48,240 nucleotides of DNA from Sedimenticola sp. (GCA_002869585.1 PKUO01000089.1:1-48240); one strand, 5' to 3'. Numbered from the stretch's first letter, positions 25,880 through 34,665 are shown. Numbers and translations: made by a program. Notes: generated by a model from the sequence alone, not told the origin.

Positions 25880-27091
25880 ATGACACGGAACGTACACCAT
25901 TTATACCGTTATTTCTTGCTGATAGGATTATTGCTCGCGGCGGTACTCCCCAACATTGCCTTGAGCCAGATCGCTGAAAACAATCTACTCGATACCGTCG
26001 CCCTACAATACAAAACCGCCGCCGCCAGTTGGAGCACTGTTATTAGCAATGCAGCCCTCTGGCTGTTCTTTGCCTTGGCCCTACTTGAGATAGTCTGGAC
26101 CGGGATCACCCTGGCCCTACGTGACCCTGAACTGGGCGAAGTGCTGGCGGAGATCACCTATCGGGTGATCTTTATTGGATGGTTTTTGACCCTGCTGCAG
26201 TTCGGCGGACAGTGGGCAAAAGATATCGTGGCCTCACTGGGCCAGCTGGGCGGACAAGCCAGTATAGACGGTGGCGGTATGGGCACAGTCTCTCCCTCAG
26301 ATGTGTTTGATTCGGGGGTTTCACTGGCAAAGAAAATGTGGTCCACAATCTCATTTTGGGACAACACCACCGATTCGTTAGGCTTGATCCTGGCAGGTGG
26401 TGTCGTCGCCATCGTTTTTGCACTGATCGCCGCCAAACTGCTCATGGTGCTGGTGGAGATCTGGATCACCCTGTATGCCGGCATGATCCTGCTCGGCTTC
26501 GGGGCCAGCCGCTTTACCTCGGAGCATGCACTGAAATATTTCATCTACGCCTTCAGCGTGGGCCTGAAATATTTCGTCATCATTTTGATTATCGGCATCG
26601 GTCAATCCTTCGTAAATGGCTGGGTGGCCAACTGGAGCAATACCGATAACCAGGTGTTGGTGGCCATCGGTGTTTCGGTGGTTCTGTTGGCTCTGGTGGC
26701 CGAGATCCCAACCATCTTCCAAAACCTGGTATCGGGACTGTCCTTCAGTACCGGCGATAGCCTAATGCGCTCCTCCGGGCAGGTAGCAAGAGGCGTTGCG
26801 GGAGCCGGTGCCGGCGCGGTAGCGGCGGGTATTGGCTTGGCTGGCGGTGCGGCGGCGGTCAAGAACGCTGTACAACTCGCCCAAACGCAAGGTGCCACAG
26901 GTATGGGCGGGGTAGGGCGGCAAGCCGTCTCCAACCTGGTCTCTTCCATGAAAGAGCAGGGAGGAGAATCGGTACGGCGTGGCTCCATGGCTGGGCCGAA
27001 AAGCGGCATGAGTCATCGTATGGCGGATGCCATGAAAGCCGCTGAGAAAGAGTTGAAGGCAGGCAATAGCAACAGCATCGAGAAAGGATAA
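25880..27091 (+). CDS. trbL: TrbL: VirB6-type polytopic channel protein
   Basis: 403 residues: signal-like first helix, at least five further membrane segments (about 54-75, 92-110, 168-225, 232-255, 265-285) and a Gly/Ala-rich, then basic, cytoplasmic tail. These are the features of TrbL/VirB6, which forms part of the inner-membrane channel. Conserved GRITS-type residues appear in LLGFGASRFTSEHALKY. Ribosome site AAAGGAC before the ATG. Confidence 0.92.
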   Translation: MTRNVHHLYRYFLLIGLLLAAVLPNIALSQIAENNLLDTVALQYKTAAASWSTVISNAALWLFFALALLEIVWTGITLALRDPELGEVLAEITYRVIFIGWFLTLLQFGGQWAKDIVASLGQLGGQASIDGGGMGTVSPSDVFDSGVSLAKKMWSTISFWDNTTDSLGLILAGGVVAIVFALIAAKLLMVLVEIWITLYAGMILLGFGASRFTSEHALKYFIYAFSVGLKYFVIILIIGIGQSFVNGWVANWSNTDNQVLVAIGVSVVLLALVAEIPTIFQNLVSGLSFSTGDSLMRSSGQVARGVAGAGAGAVAAGIGLAGGAAAVKNAVQLAQTQGATGMGGVGRQAVSNLVSSMKEQGGESVRRGSMAGPKSGMSHRMADAMKAAEKELKAGNSNSIEKG

Positions 27092-27097
27092 CGGAAC

Positions 27098-27781
27098 ATG
27101 TCCACCACAGAAATCAACAACCCATACCTGAACGCCAGACGTGAGTGGAATGAGCGTTACGGCAGCTACATATCACAAGCGGCTACCTGGCGCGTAATTG
27201 CGCTTTTCGCCATGCTGTTGGCGATTATCTCGGTGAGTGGGGCGCTCTACCTGGCACAACAATCCAAGTTCATTCCCTATATCGTCGAGGTGGATCAGCT
27301 GGGCCGTGCCCATGCGGTCGGACCAGCGACGGAGGGCAGCAAGATTGATCCCCGCGTCACCAAGGCACTGCTGGCCCGGTTTGTTGAGAATTGGCGCAAT
27401 ATTACCATGGATGTCATGGTTCAAAAGAACCGTGCATTCGATCTTTACGCGCATCTGTCCACGGCCTCTGCCGCCTACATGACGCTCAATGAGTATTACC
27501 AGAAGAGCGACCCGTTCAAGCGAGCACAATCGGAACTGGTGAATGTCGAGGTCACATCGCTGCTCAGAATCGGTGAGGACATTTGGCAAGCCGAATGGAC
27601 CGAAACCACACGCTCGCGCAAAGGCAAGATACTGCGCATCCAATTCTATCAAAGCGCTATGAAACTTTCTTATACCCATCAAGCAGACAATGCGGATCAA
27701 CTCAGCACCAACCCGGTCGGGTTGTTCGTTGATGAGCTGTCTTGGTCTGAAATATTGAACACTCAAGGAGATCACCAATGA
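27098..27781 (+). CDS. trbF: TrbF: VirB8-type assembly factor
   Basis: 227 residues with a short cytoplasmic N-terminus (NPYLNARREWNERYG, the family signature), one membrane helix (about 31-52) and a periplasmic NTF2-like domain. It bridges inner-membrane and outer-membrane parts. The stop overlaps the trbG start (ATGA). Confidence 0.94.
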   Translation: MSTTEINNPYLNARREWNERYGSYISQAATWRVIALFAMLLAIISVSGALYLAQQSKFIPYIVEVDQLGRAHAVGPATEGSKIDPRVTKALLARFVENWRNITMDVMVQKNRAFDLYAHLSTASAAYMTLNEYYQKSDPFKRAQSELVNVEVTSLLRIGEDIWQAEWTETTRSRKGKILRIQFYQSAMKLSYTHQADNADQLSTNPVGLFVDELSWSEILNTQGDHQ

Positions 27782-28605
27782 AACGGACATTCGCACTGGC
27801 CGCGCTCATGGCCCTCGCCTGCACGGTATCCGGCACCAGCCTGGAACCCAAAGATAAGGAGGCGCTGAAACTGGCGGCGGCTTGGATGAAGCATCCAATC
27901 ACGCCCAAAAAGGCGGATAACGGCACTGTCATATTTCCTTACGGTGAATCCCTGCCAACCATCGTCTGCGCCCCACTGAGGCTCTGCGATATCGCCCTGC
28001 AGCCGGGGGAAACGGTCAAGCATGTCCGTCTGGGCGATACAGTACGCTGGAAGATATCGCCGGCAAGTTCCGGGCCGGAGATCGCGCCCACCACCCACGC
28101 GATCGTTAAGCCGCTAGAAGCTAATCTTGAAACGACACTGCTCATCACCACGGACCGTCGGACGTATCACTTGCGCCTGGTGTCCGACAAAAAGAGCTGG
28201 ATGCCACAGGTCGCCTTTGAGTATCCGGAGGATCAAGAGCGGGCCTGGGCGCAATATGCCGTCCAGCAAAAGGAGCTAGAACAAAAGGAAAAACTCGAAA
28301 CCATGCCACAGATCGGTATGCACATTGAAGACCTCAATTTCAAATATACGATTGAAGGGGATAGCCACTGGCGACCGGTCCGCGTCTTCGATGACGGTAC
28401 TCATACCTATATCGATCTCCCGAGGGAATCAAAATTCCGAGACGCACCGATCCTGTTGGTCAAGGACGGGAAACAGGATCGCCTGGTGAACTACCGCATG
28501 CATGGGGAACGCTTCGTCGTGGACAGTCTGTTTGATGAGGCGGTGCTGATTTCCGGTGTGGGGTCTGAACAGCAGAAAATCACGATCAAGAGGACAGAGG
28601 GATGA
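27778..28605 (+). CDS. trbG: TrbG: VirB9-type outer-membrane core protein
   Basis: 275 residues with a signal peptide (about 1-19), an N-terminal beta domain with VIFPYGESLPTIVCAPLR, a linker helix and a C-terminal beta-sandwich (YTIEGDSHWRPVRVFDDGTH), all typical of TrbG/VirB9/CagX. Forms the outer-membrane core with TrbH and TrbI. ATGA overlaps at both ends. Confidence 0.94.
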   Translation: MKRTFALAALMALACTVSGTSLEPKDKEALKLAAAWMKHPITPKKADNGTVIFPYGESLPTIVCAPLRLCDIALQPGETVKHVRLGDTVRWKISPASSGPEIAPTTHAIVKPLEANLETTLLITTDRRTYHLRLVSDKKSWMPQVAFEYPEDQERAWAQYAVQQKELEQKEKLETMPQIGMHIEDLNFKYTIEGDSHWRPVRVFDDGTHTYIDLPRESKFRDAPILLVKDGKQDRLVNYRMHGERFVVDSLFDEAVLISGVGSEQQKITIKRTEG

Positions 28606-29033
28606 ATAAAGTCGCCATGCTAGGGATTAGTCTGGTCGCGCTGTTTATGGTGGGCTGCCAATCCGTCGCCATCCGGGACGACCTGGCGAAGGTCGAAGCC
28701 GGCAATGCCTCAACCATAGCGAAAGACTGGTCGGCGCTGATCGCCACACAGTTTAACGTATCCACGGTGTTTGTTTTGAAAGGGCAGGGCGCAATTGGTC
28801 AAGCCCTCGCTGAGGCGTTACGGAAGAAAGGCTACGGGGTTTCATCATTCAGTGAAGCGGAGGAGCTTCGCGGGACAACTCTGGAAGTCCGGACTGATAA
28901 GATCGGTAAGAAGGGCGTCTTGGTATCGCTGGTGGTCGATAAAAACATTATCAACCGCTCCTATCGGCTGACCACGGAGGGAATGACCCCCAATAGCCGG
29001 TTTACTCAACTAACCTCGAAAGGAGGTGAGTAA
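28602..29033 (+). CDS. trbH: TrbH: outer-membrane core lipoprotein (VirB7 role)
   Basis: 143 residues with a lipobox (FMVGC, Cys19), placed between trbG and trbI as in other trb operons. Longer than VirB7 but typical for TrbH. It probably anchors TrbG to the outer membrane. The start lies in the trbG stop (ATGA); the stop shares one base with the trbI start. Confidence 0.88.
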   Translation: MNKVAMLGISLVALFMVGCQSVAIRDDLAKVEAGNASTIAKDWSALIATQFNVSTVFVLKGQGAIGQALAEALRKKGYGVSSFSEAEELRGTTLEVRTDKIGKKGVLVSLVVDKNIINRSYRLTTEGMTPNSRFTQLTSKGGE

Positions 29034-30265
29034 TGAGTATGGCGGCAGAAGAGACGCCGGCAGGAATATCTCTCCGGCCTAAACCCACCGGGATTAGACG
29101 CCTCAATAAGCTCCCGCTCTATATCGCTATCGGTATCGGCTCCTTGATTGTGGTGATGCTGGCCTACTCCATGAATCAGCGAAGTAAGACGATGTCCCTG
29201 GAAGAAAAGAGTAGCGAGGTGAGGCGTACCGCCGACACCACGGCACCGGGTAAGATGACTGGTCCTTACACAGGAGCGGAGATACCCGGACCTAAGGAAG
29301 AAGGGCCATCCGCGCCAAAAACCGACGTGCCGGCCTCTGCACAGCAGGCAACACCACCCGCACCACCGCGGCATCATAATCCGAGCCTGTTAGAGCAAGA
29401 GCGTGAACGCCAGGCGCAAAAGCGCCTGCAGATGAAATATGGCGCGTTGGAAGCGCCGACAGAGGTTTCATTTACGCGAGAGTTGGATACCGCATCAAGC
29501 AGTAACAGCGTCCGGAATGTAGACCCTCGCCAAGCCGCCTATGAGGCGGCCCTGGCGCGAGCCGGCTTGGGGGCCACCGCCGCCGGCGGTGCCGGGCTTG
29601 ATCCAGCGGACCCGAACAACCAAGAGGGCAAAAACGCCTTTCTGAATCGCCAGATTCCTAAAACCCAGCTGCTGAACGGCAGGGACAAGGCGCTGTCGCA
29701 GTTGCTGATTCGTAGCGGCACCGTGATACCCGCCTCGATGATATCCGGGCTTAACTCCGATCTGCCGGGTGAAATCATTGCCCAAGTATCTCAAAACGTT
29801 TATGACACGGCCACGGGCCGCTATTTGATAATCCCCCAGGGTACCCGGCTGGTCGGCACCTATGACAGCCATGTTTCCTATGGACAGGATCGTGCCTTGG
29901 TGGTCTGGAAACGCTTGGTGTTTCCCGATGCCTCGGCTATGGAACTGGGCACCATGCCGGGTAATGACATGGCCGGCTATGCCGGGTTCAATGACCAAGT
30001 GGACCACCACTATTTTCGGATCTTTGGCTCCGCCTTGCTGATGTCTGTTATCGGTGCTGGGTACGCCATTGCCAGTGAAGACAGCAGCAAGAACCAAAAC
30101 GAAGAAAACGCACAAACAGCCATTGCGCGGGAAATGTCACAAACTTCGGATCGGCTACTACGAAAGAACCTCAACCTGCAACCCACCATCAAGGTCAGAC
30201 AGGGCTATCGATTTAACGTGTTTGTGAATAAGGACATTCAGTTTAGAGAGCCGTATTCAGGCTAA
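29033..30265 (+). CDS. trbI: TrbI: VirB10-type energy-sensing channel scaffold
   Basis: 410 residues: short cytoplasmic start, one membrane helix (27-46), a Pro-rich periplasmic stretch (about 80-125) and a C-terminal TrbI/VirB10 beta-barrel domain (RYLIIPQGTRLVGTYDS, VDHHYFRIFGSAL). It spans both membranes and opens the channel. Last gene of the trb block. The ribosome site AAAGGAGG lies at the trbH end. Confidence 0.95.
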   Translation: MSMAAEETPAGISLRPKPTGIRRLNKLPLYIAIGIGSLIVVMLAYSMNQRSKTMSLEEKSSEVRRTADTTAPGKMTGPYTGAEIPGPKEEGPSAPKTDVPASAQQATPPAPPRHHNPSLLEQERERQAQKRLQMKYGALEAPTEVSFTRELDTASSSNSVRNVDPRQAAYEAALARAGLGATAAGGAGLDPADPNNQEGKNAFLNRQIPKTQLLNGRDKALSQLLIRSGTVIPASMISGLNSDLPGEIIAQVSQNVYDTATGRYLIIPQGTRLVGTYDSHVSYGQDRALVVWKRLVFPDASAMELGTMPGNDMAGYAGFNDQVDHHYFRIFGSALLMSVIGAGYAIASEDSSKNQNEENAQTAIAREMSQTSDRLLRKNLNLQPTIKVRQGYRFNVFVNKDIQFREPYSG

Positions 30266-30274
30266 GGAAAGACA

Positions 30275-30472
30275 ATGTTGATTTTAAATAGAACTCCAAT
30301 GCCAGGCGAGCGGGAGATTCACATCGGCAACGATGTGATCGTGACCGTTCTGCAGGTGACCGGACAAACAGTGAAGATCGGTATCACGGCACCAAGAGAA
30401 ACCCCAGTCGCACGTGAAGAATTGCTAAACCAAGCTCATTCAAAGAAAAGATCGGTGAACACGGAGTGTTGA
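30275..30472 (+). CDS. csrA: Plasmid-borne CsrA-family RNA-binding regulator
   Basis: 65 residues with the CsrA fold signature: MLILNRTPMPGE, IHIGNDVIVTVLQVTGQTVK, IGITAPRETPVAREEL. The RNA-contacting Leu4 and the Arg of the V-x-R-E-E motif are kept; the first loop is three residues longer than in E. coli CsrA. Family members bind GGA in mRNA leaders as dimers. It follows trbI by nine bases, so it is co-transcribed with the T4SS. CsrA paralogues near T4SS genes are known from Legionella integrative elements. A CsrA-like site overlaps the trbB start here, so feedback on the same operon is likely. Confidence 0.93.
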   Translation: MLILNRTPMPGEREIHIGNDVIVTVLQVTGQTVKIGITAPRETPVAREELLNQAHSKKRSVNTEC

Positions 30473-30477
30473 AACAC

Positions 30478-30600
30478 ATGGATAAGAGCAATGACACACA
30501 GCAAGTGAAACACACCATCAATCAGTTGATAACTTGCGATATAGAACAAGGTATCGATGACGCCATCGAAACACTGCAAATGACCGCTGAAAGATTGTAG
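30478..30600 (+). CDS. Small acidic ORF (40 aa) after csrA
   Basis: ATG 30478 lies five bases after the csrA stop, with GGAG 12 bases upstream. The 40 codons read as an amphipathic acidic peptide (TCDIEQGIDDAIETLQMTAE). Tight spacing in the operon supports it; no family recognised. Confidence 0.5.
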   Translation: MDKSNDTQQVKHTINQLITCDIEQGIDDAIETLQMTAERL

Positions 30601-30603
30601 TCA

Positions 30604-30951
30604 TTGGATGATCCAGGCATAAAAAACGCCCTCAGGGCTCTGGAACGTTGTGCATCGAGGCTTGAACAGCATTATGTGAAAAATGATATGGCCAAGGCGA
30701 GAACAGCTCTTTATCTGGCGGCGGAAAAAGGCCTTGGAGTACGAGTTAGGCGACTACGTGAAGGCGTTGGATTTACTCAATCAAACCTAGCCGCCATGGC
30801 GGGAACCAATCAGGCCGTCATCCAAAAGATTGAGAATGGACACAGCACAAGGCCCCGCGTTCTCAGCGCAATAGCTGTGGCTTTGAATGTCAATCCCGCC
30901 TGGCTGCAATTTGGAGATGGCTTTGCTAATAAAGAGCCACTAGATCATTAA
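30604..30951 (+). CDS. XRE-family regulator with N-terminal extension
   Basis: 115 residues from TTG 30604 (or 87 from ATG 30688). The C-terminal two thirds is a Cro/CI HTH: VRVRRLREGVGFTQSNLAAM, then AGTNQAVIQKIENGHSTRP, and a closing NPAWLQFG motif of phage-type repressors. It sits in the csrA transcript and probably joins the regulation of transfer. Three bases separate it from the preceding small ORF. Confidence 0.82.
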   Translation: MDDPGIKNALRALERCASRLEQHYVKNDMAKARTALYLAAEKGLGVRVRRLREGVGFTQSNLAAMAGTNQAVIQKIENGHSTRPRVLSAIAVALNVNPAWLQFGDGFANKEPLDH

Positions 30952-30953
30952 CG

Positions 30954-31646
30954 ATGAGAGATAACCTAGCACGGGAGACAAGGATTTTGCAGCCTAATCG
31001 ACTTATAGCACCATTGATGATTGCATTCTTAATCGGTGGTTGTACGACCACCGATCCTTACACGCGGGAAACCAAAACCAGTAATACCGCAAAAGGGGCC
31101 GGGATCGGCGCTGTTGCTGGGGGCATTATTGGTGCCCTGGTTAATAAAAAAGATCGGGGCAAAGGGGCGCTTGTCGGGGCTGCCCTGGGTGGCGCCGCCG
31201 GCGGCGGTATTGGTTACTACATGGATCAGCAGGAAGCCGAATTAAGGCGAGCCCTAGAGGGAACCGGGGTCAGTGTAACCCGTCAGGGTGAACACATAAC
31301 GCTCAATATGCCTGGCAACATCACCTTCGACACGAATAGAACTGAAGTAAAACAAGCATTTTACCCGGTTCTCGATTCAGTCGGCATCGTGTTAGAGAAG
31401 TTCAATCGCTCGAATATCGAGGTAGCGGGGCACACAGACAGTACTGGGAGTCGGGAATACAATCAGCAGCTGTCCGAAAAAAGGGCCTCCTCTGTAGCAC
31501 GATATCTTGAGAGCCAGCGTGTAGACCCCCGCCGCATATTTACACAGGGCTATGGTGAGACAAGCCCCGTGGCTGATAACACTACAGTCAGCGGCAGGAG
31601 TATCAATCGTCGGGTAGAGATTCAGATCCTTGCACACAGAGCCTAG
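30954..31646 (+). CDS. OmpA-family lipoprotein with glycine-zipper segment
   Basis: 230 residues: lipobox LIGGC (Cys30), a glycine-zipper membrane stretch (about 48-90, GIGAVAGGIIGALV) and a C-terminal OmpA-like peptidoglycan-binding domain with ITFDTN, VAGHTDSTGS and the NRRVEI ending. It resembles YiaD/YfiB-type proteins that tie the outer membrane to the wall. In this setting it may stabilise the mating channel in the envelope, which is inference. Starts three bases after the XRE stop. Confidence 0.9.
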   Translation: MRDNLARETRILQPNRLIAPLMIAFLIGGCTTTDPYTRETKTSNTAKGAGIGAVAGGIIGALVNKKDRGKGALVGAALGGAAGGGIGYYMDQQEAELRRALEGTGVSVTRQGEHITLNMPGNITFDTNRTEVKQAFYPVLDSVGIVLEKFNRSNIEVAGHTDSTGSREYNQQLSEKRASSVARYLESQRVDPRRIFTQGYGETSPVADNTTVSGRSINRRVEIQILAHRA

Positions 31647-31707
31647 GGCAGTGGAACCCTAAACCAACAATATCAAGAAGTACGTACCAACAAAAAGAAA
31701 AGGAACT

Positions 31708-32178
31708 ATGGACAATAATATTGATGCGTACAGTACGCCCAGTATGCCATTAAGAAAGGCCTGGCTATTCTATGGACTGGCCTGGCTTGCCCTCACTGGC
31801 TTGTGGCTGATAATGGGAGCCATAGAGTTCATAGCCGGAACGAACCTTCCGGGGCTGTTTATCCTGCTGCTAATTGGATACCTGGCCATCGGCGTTACAC
31901 TGAACATCAAAGTACTTCGGCAACTGGTAGTCTGGCACCCGATGTACAACACCATTGATAATACCGCGAACGCAAAAACCCATATGTTCGTCCTATGGCC
32001 ATTTACCTACCCGTATCTCTTCATCCAGATGGCCGTCAGCACCCACCTGTGGGCCCAGCAAATACCTGTCCCCTGCATAGGCCATCAGGACATGCAAAAA
32101 GCAGCGATGAACAATCAGGCGCTGAGATTATGGAATCTAAATCGGTTGATATTGTTACCTTACGAATGGAGCAAGTGA
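31708..32178 (+). CDS. Membrane protein of unknown function
   Basis: 156 residues with two strong membrane helices (about 19-43 and 49-70) and a weaker third segment (FVLWPFTYPYLFIQMAV). No family recognised. A ribosome site AAAGGAAC precedes the ATG; the stop overlaps the next start (TGATG). Possibly a mating-related membrane protein given its place after the transfer genes. Confidence 0.7.
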   Translation: MDNNIDAYSTPSMPLRKAWLFYGLAWLALTGLWLIMGAIEFIAGTNLPGLFILLLIGYLAIGVTLNIKVLRQLVVWHPMYNTIDNTANAKTHMFVLWPFTYPYLFIQMAVSTHLWAQQIPVPCIGHQDMQKAAMNNQALRLWNLNRLILLPYEWSK

Positions 32179-32357
32179 TGGAAAACGATACGGGGGATTC
32201 TCTTATCATGGTTACCTGGACTGGTATGGATCATGTTCAGTATGAGGACGAATGTACTTCGCTGGAGAATGCGCGATCTCGTGCTGTTACGGTATCGGAA
32301 CATGGCGGTCACTCGATCTCAATTACAGATGAAGACGGTGTCGAATATCCTTTGTAA
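32178..32357 (+). CDS. Small acidic protein (59 aa), unknown
   Basis: ATG 32178 overlaps the preceding stop by one base, with GGAG eight bases upstream. The product is acidic with alternating beta-like segments (LIMVTWTGMDHVQYEDE, HSISITDEDGVEYPL). Coupling supports translation. No family recognised. A longer frame from 31995 is open but lies over the previous gene. Confidence 0.6.
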   Translation: MENDTGDSLIMVTWTGMDHVQYEDECTSLENARSRAVTVSEHGGHSISITDEDGVEYPL

Positions 32358-32426
32358 TCCGCAATATCAAGGAGGGGAGAAACTTGGTAATCAGAGACTT
32401 AGCCGCGCTTCTGGGAAAAAAAATTA

Positions 32427-32469
32427 CTTTACTATTGCGCAATAGTAAAGGCTTTGCTATCTTTACTAT
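32427..32469. promoter_or_regulatory. 24-bp perfect palindrome plus half-site: toxin-antitoxin operator
   Basis: CTTTACTATTGC and GCAATAGTAAAG meet as a perfect 24-base palindrome (32427-32450). A direct half-site CTTTACTAT recurs at 32461-32469. It lies 27-69 bases before the antitoxin ATG, where AbrB/MazE-type antitoxins bind with their toxin to repress the operon. One palindrome plus an extra half-site suits conditional cooperativity. Confidence 0.75.
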
Positions 32470-32495
32470 GCCAATTATGTAAAGAGGTTAATTAT

Positions 32496-32711
32496 ATGCC
32501 ACGGGTCAGCTCTAAACGGCAAATTACACTGCCCATAAATCAGTGCGAGGCGCTGGGAATAGAACCAGGTGACGAAGTAGAGAGCTTTGTGGCCGATGGT
32601 CAGCTCACCATTATCAAGAAGGTCCGAGGTGCAGCCAAGGGACTTTTGCGTGAAGTCCAGGCTAATCCAGCCATGACCGATCAAGAATCACTGGAAAGCG
32701 CGCTGAAGTGA
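32496..32711 (+). CDS. vapB: AbrB/SpoVT-type antitoxin (VapB)
   Basis: 71 residues from ATG 32496 (AGAGG upstream). The N-terminus is a swapped-hairpin AbrB DNA-binding domain (SSKRQITLPINQCEALGIEP, GDEVESFV). A short C-terminal tail would wrap the toxin. Its stop overlaps the toxin's GTG (GTGA). It neutralises the PIN toxin and represses the operon from the palindrome upstream. Confidence 0.88.
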   Translation: MPRVSSKRQITLPINQCEALGIEPGDEVESFVADGQLTIIKKVRGAAKGLLREVQANPAMTDQESLESALK

Positions 32712-33133
32712 TCGCCATAGATACCAACGTACTGTTGCGGTATCTGCTAGAGGATGATGCCGCCCAGTCAGAGAAAGCCGGGAAATTGCTTTTAGGAAAA
32801 CACCTGGTTTTAATTACCGATGTCGTGTTAGTAGAGACAATTTGGACGCTACGCGGGAAAAAATACCAACTCAGTAAGACTGAGCTGATCACGGTGATTA
32901 AGGCTTTATTCCAGGAGCCGAACATTCGTTTTGAAGACGGTCAGGCTGTATGGATGGCGTTAAATGATTATCGGAAAGCAAGGCCGGTAAAAGGCAAAGA
33001 GGCGGATTTCGCCGATGCCCTGATTATCCATAAGGCTAGGCTGGTAGCAAAACAACAGAATCAGCAGTTCGATGGATCATATACCTTTGATCTTGCTGCG
33101 CAGTCATTACCAGGAGCCAAGGCTCCAAGATGA
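32708..33133 (+). CDS. vapC: PIN-domain RNase toxin (VapC)
   Basis: 141 residues with the PIN acidic centre: Asp5 and Asn7 in IDTNVLLRYL, Glu in VLVETIWTL and two Asp in EADFADALI. VapC toxins cut specific tRNA or rRNA sites when the antitoxin is lost, which stabilises the plasmid by killing or arresting segregants. GTG 32708 is coupled to vapB through GTGA. All catalytic residues are present. Confidence 0.92.
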   Translation: MIAIDTNVLLRYLLEDDAAQSEKAGKLLLGKHLVLITDVVLVETIWTLRGKKYQLSKTELITVIKALFQEPNIRFEDGQAVWMALNDYRKARPVKGKEADFADALIIHKARLVAKQQNQQFDGSYTFDLAAQSLPGAKAPR

Positions 33134-33156
33134 AACAGAAAAGAGGGACTTGATCG

Positions 33157-33879
33157 ATGTCTAACGCAGATTCTGACTTGTGCAATAAATCCGTCCAGGA
33201 AGTCATTGATTTATTAATGGAGATCGAAGATAAGTCCCTACCATTTGAGATAGTGGTCTGGGATCTGAATGGGTTTAATTTGGACTATTCAGAAGCGCGA
33301 CTGGTGGAATTGTTTAACACAGATGGCTCACCGTCCCGCATAGAGATAAGTATAAGTCTGACCGAAGAGCATGAGCCTCACGAGGAGCAGCCCGAGCCGC
33401 GGGTCATTGATTACTGTGGGCAACAGATGGAGATAGCCCCCTACGAGGCTAATCACCGCCCTGAGGCGCAAGCTTGCATAATCGGTGGGGTGCCGATCAA
33501 TCCTACTCTAAGGCCCGGATTCGATTCAACGCCTAATGAGGAGCGCGATCCGCTGGAAACGAGCGATTGGTGGGATCGTCCATTTATTCAAGCCGTGTCG
33601 TGGGCAGACATGGCAAGTTCATATTCCGCCTATCTTGAGCGCACGAAAAATATTCCAGATTACGCACCGACTCCCCAGGTTGTGTTTGAGGCGGAGCAAG
33701 AAGAAAGGCGGGAGAATTGGCATGAGCATTGGCCCTCTGGCATCCGTTATGATGTCCGTTGCCTAGATGGTGGAGCATGGGATCGTTCTACGAACTGGGG
33801 ATCATATGCTACTTTAGATGAAGCTCTTGCTGTTGCAAGGAGTGGGTCTGATCTGCAAAGAAGCACCCATGCCGAATGA
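33157..33879 (+). CDS. Hypothetical plasmid protein (240 aa)
   Basis: Acidic, mostly soluble protein with no family I recognise. The first 70 residues look like a compact helix-strand domain (VQEVIDLLMEIEDKSLPFEI). A Pro/Glu-rich middle follows. The C-terminus (GIRYDVRCLDGGAWDRSTNW, then TLDEALAVAR) resembles small add-on domains seen in plasmid proteins. It lies 23 bases after vapC and may be co-transcribed. Confidence 0.6.
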   Translation: MSNADSDLCNKSVQEVIDLLMEIEDKSLPFEIVVWDLNGFNLDYSEARLVELFNTDGSPSRIEISISLTEEHEPHEEQPEPRVIDYCGQQMEIAPYEANHRPEAQACIIGGVPINPTLRPGFDSTPNEERDPLETSDWWDRPFIQAVSWADMASSYSAYLERTKNIPDYAPTPQVVFEAEQEERRENWHEHWPSGIRYDVRCLDGGAWDRSTNWGSYATLDEALAVARSGSDLQRSTHAE

Positions 33880-34023
33880 ATCAGATTAGCGGATTACGCC
33901 TAGCGCTTCTAGAAGCTCTACGGTCGCTGTGCAGGTTATTGATTTATAGATAGCAAAGCCCGCAGAATATGGGATAGATTCTCCTGGAAAAGGGCGCAAA
34001 AGAGGAAAAATGCGAATAGCATA

Positions 34024-34049
34024 CCCAGTCATCGGCTGGGGATTTTTTT
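34024..34049 (+). terminator. Intrinsic terminator
   Basis: ACCCAGTC stem pairs with GGCTGGG (seven pairs including one G-T) around ATC, followed by ATTTTTTT. It lies about 145 bases after the hypothetical gene at 33157-33879 and ends rightward transcription just before the convergent methyltransferase gene. Confidence 0.7.
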
Positions 34050-34665
34050 ATCGCTTAATGCGAATAATCTTGGTCCTGACAGCGGCGGTCGGGAAAACGT
34101 CTCGACCTAAATACTCCATCACTTCTGCCTCTTCATGCTCATAGGTCGAAGGTACCAGGGCCACCAGAGTGGCCATATCATGGCCTCCACGTCCCAGCAG
34201 CCGAAGCGCCGCCGCCATATGCTTTTTCACGTGCCGAAAAGGGGGATTCATGATTATCCGGGGAAATTCTATTTTCCCGGCCAACTCGTCGGTGTAATCC
34301 AGAAAACAGCGGCTGATTGGGTCTATACATTGATCCCCCTTAAACCGCTGCCTGATCGCCTGGCAAAGCCCATAATGCCGCTCTATCGCCACGGTTTCCC
34401 GGGGTGAATGACCCGCGTCATACAGGGCTTGTATCAGGTTTCCGGTGCCGGCTTGCGGATCAACGGTCAAATAGTCACCCACTGGCCCCAGATACTCGAC
34501 CATACGCGTCGCCACATCGAGCGGGGTCACATGGCATTCGGTACGACTATCCACCTCCACGACTTCAGGAACCCGCAGAGGGTCTAAACCCTCTGCAAAG
34601 CCCTGGCGCTTGGTGACAATCATATAAGATGGCTTATTAGGCCGCTTATAGACTGATCGTTTCAC
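34048..34665 (-). CDS. Putative plasmid DNA methyltransferase (class I, NPPF motif)
   Basis: 205 residues with SAM-binding motif VDPQAGTGNLIQAL (about 69-82) and catalytic-type motif IMNPPF, as in N6-adenine methyltransferases. No target-recognition domain is visible, so specificity is unknown. Short solitary enzymes like this often sit beside DUF3560 genes on plasmids. GTG 34665 overlaps the DUF3560 stop (GTGA). It may protect plasmid DNA against host restriction (inference). Confidence 0.82.
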   Translation of the reverse strand: MKRSVYKRPNKPSYMIVTKRQGFAEGLDPLRVPEVVEVDSRTECHVTPLDVATRMVEYLGPVGDYLTVDPQAGTGNLIQALYDAGHSPRETVAIERHYGLCQAIRQRFKGDQCIDPISRCFLDYTDELAGKIEFPRIIMNPPFRHVKKHMAAALRLLGRGGHDMATLVALVPSTYEHEEAEVMEYLGRDVFPTAAVRTKIIRIKR

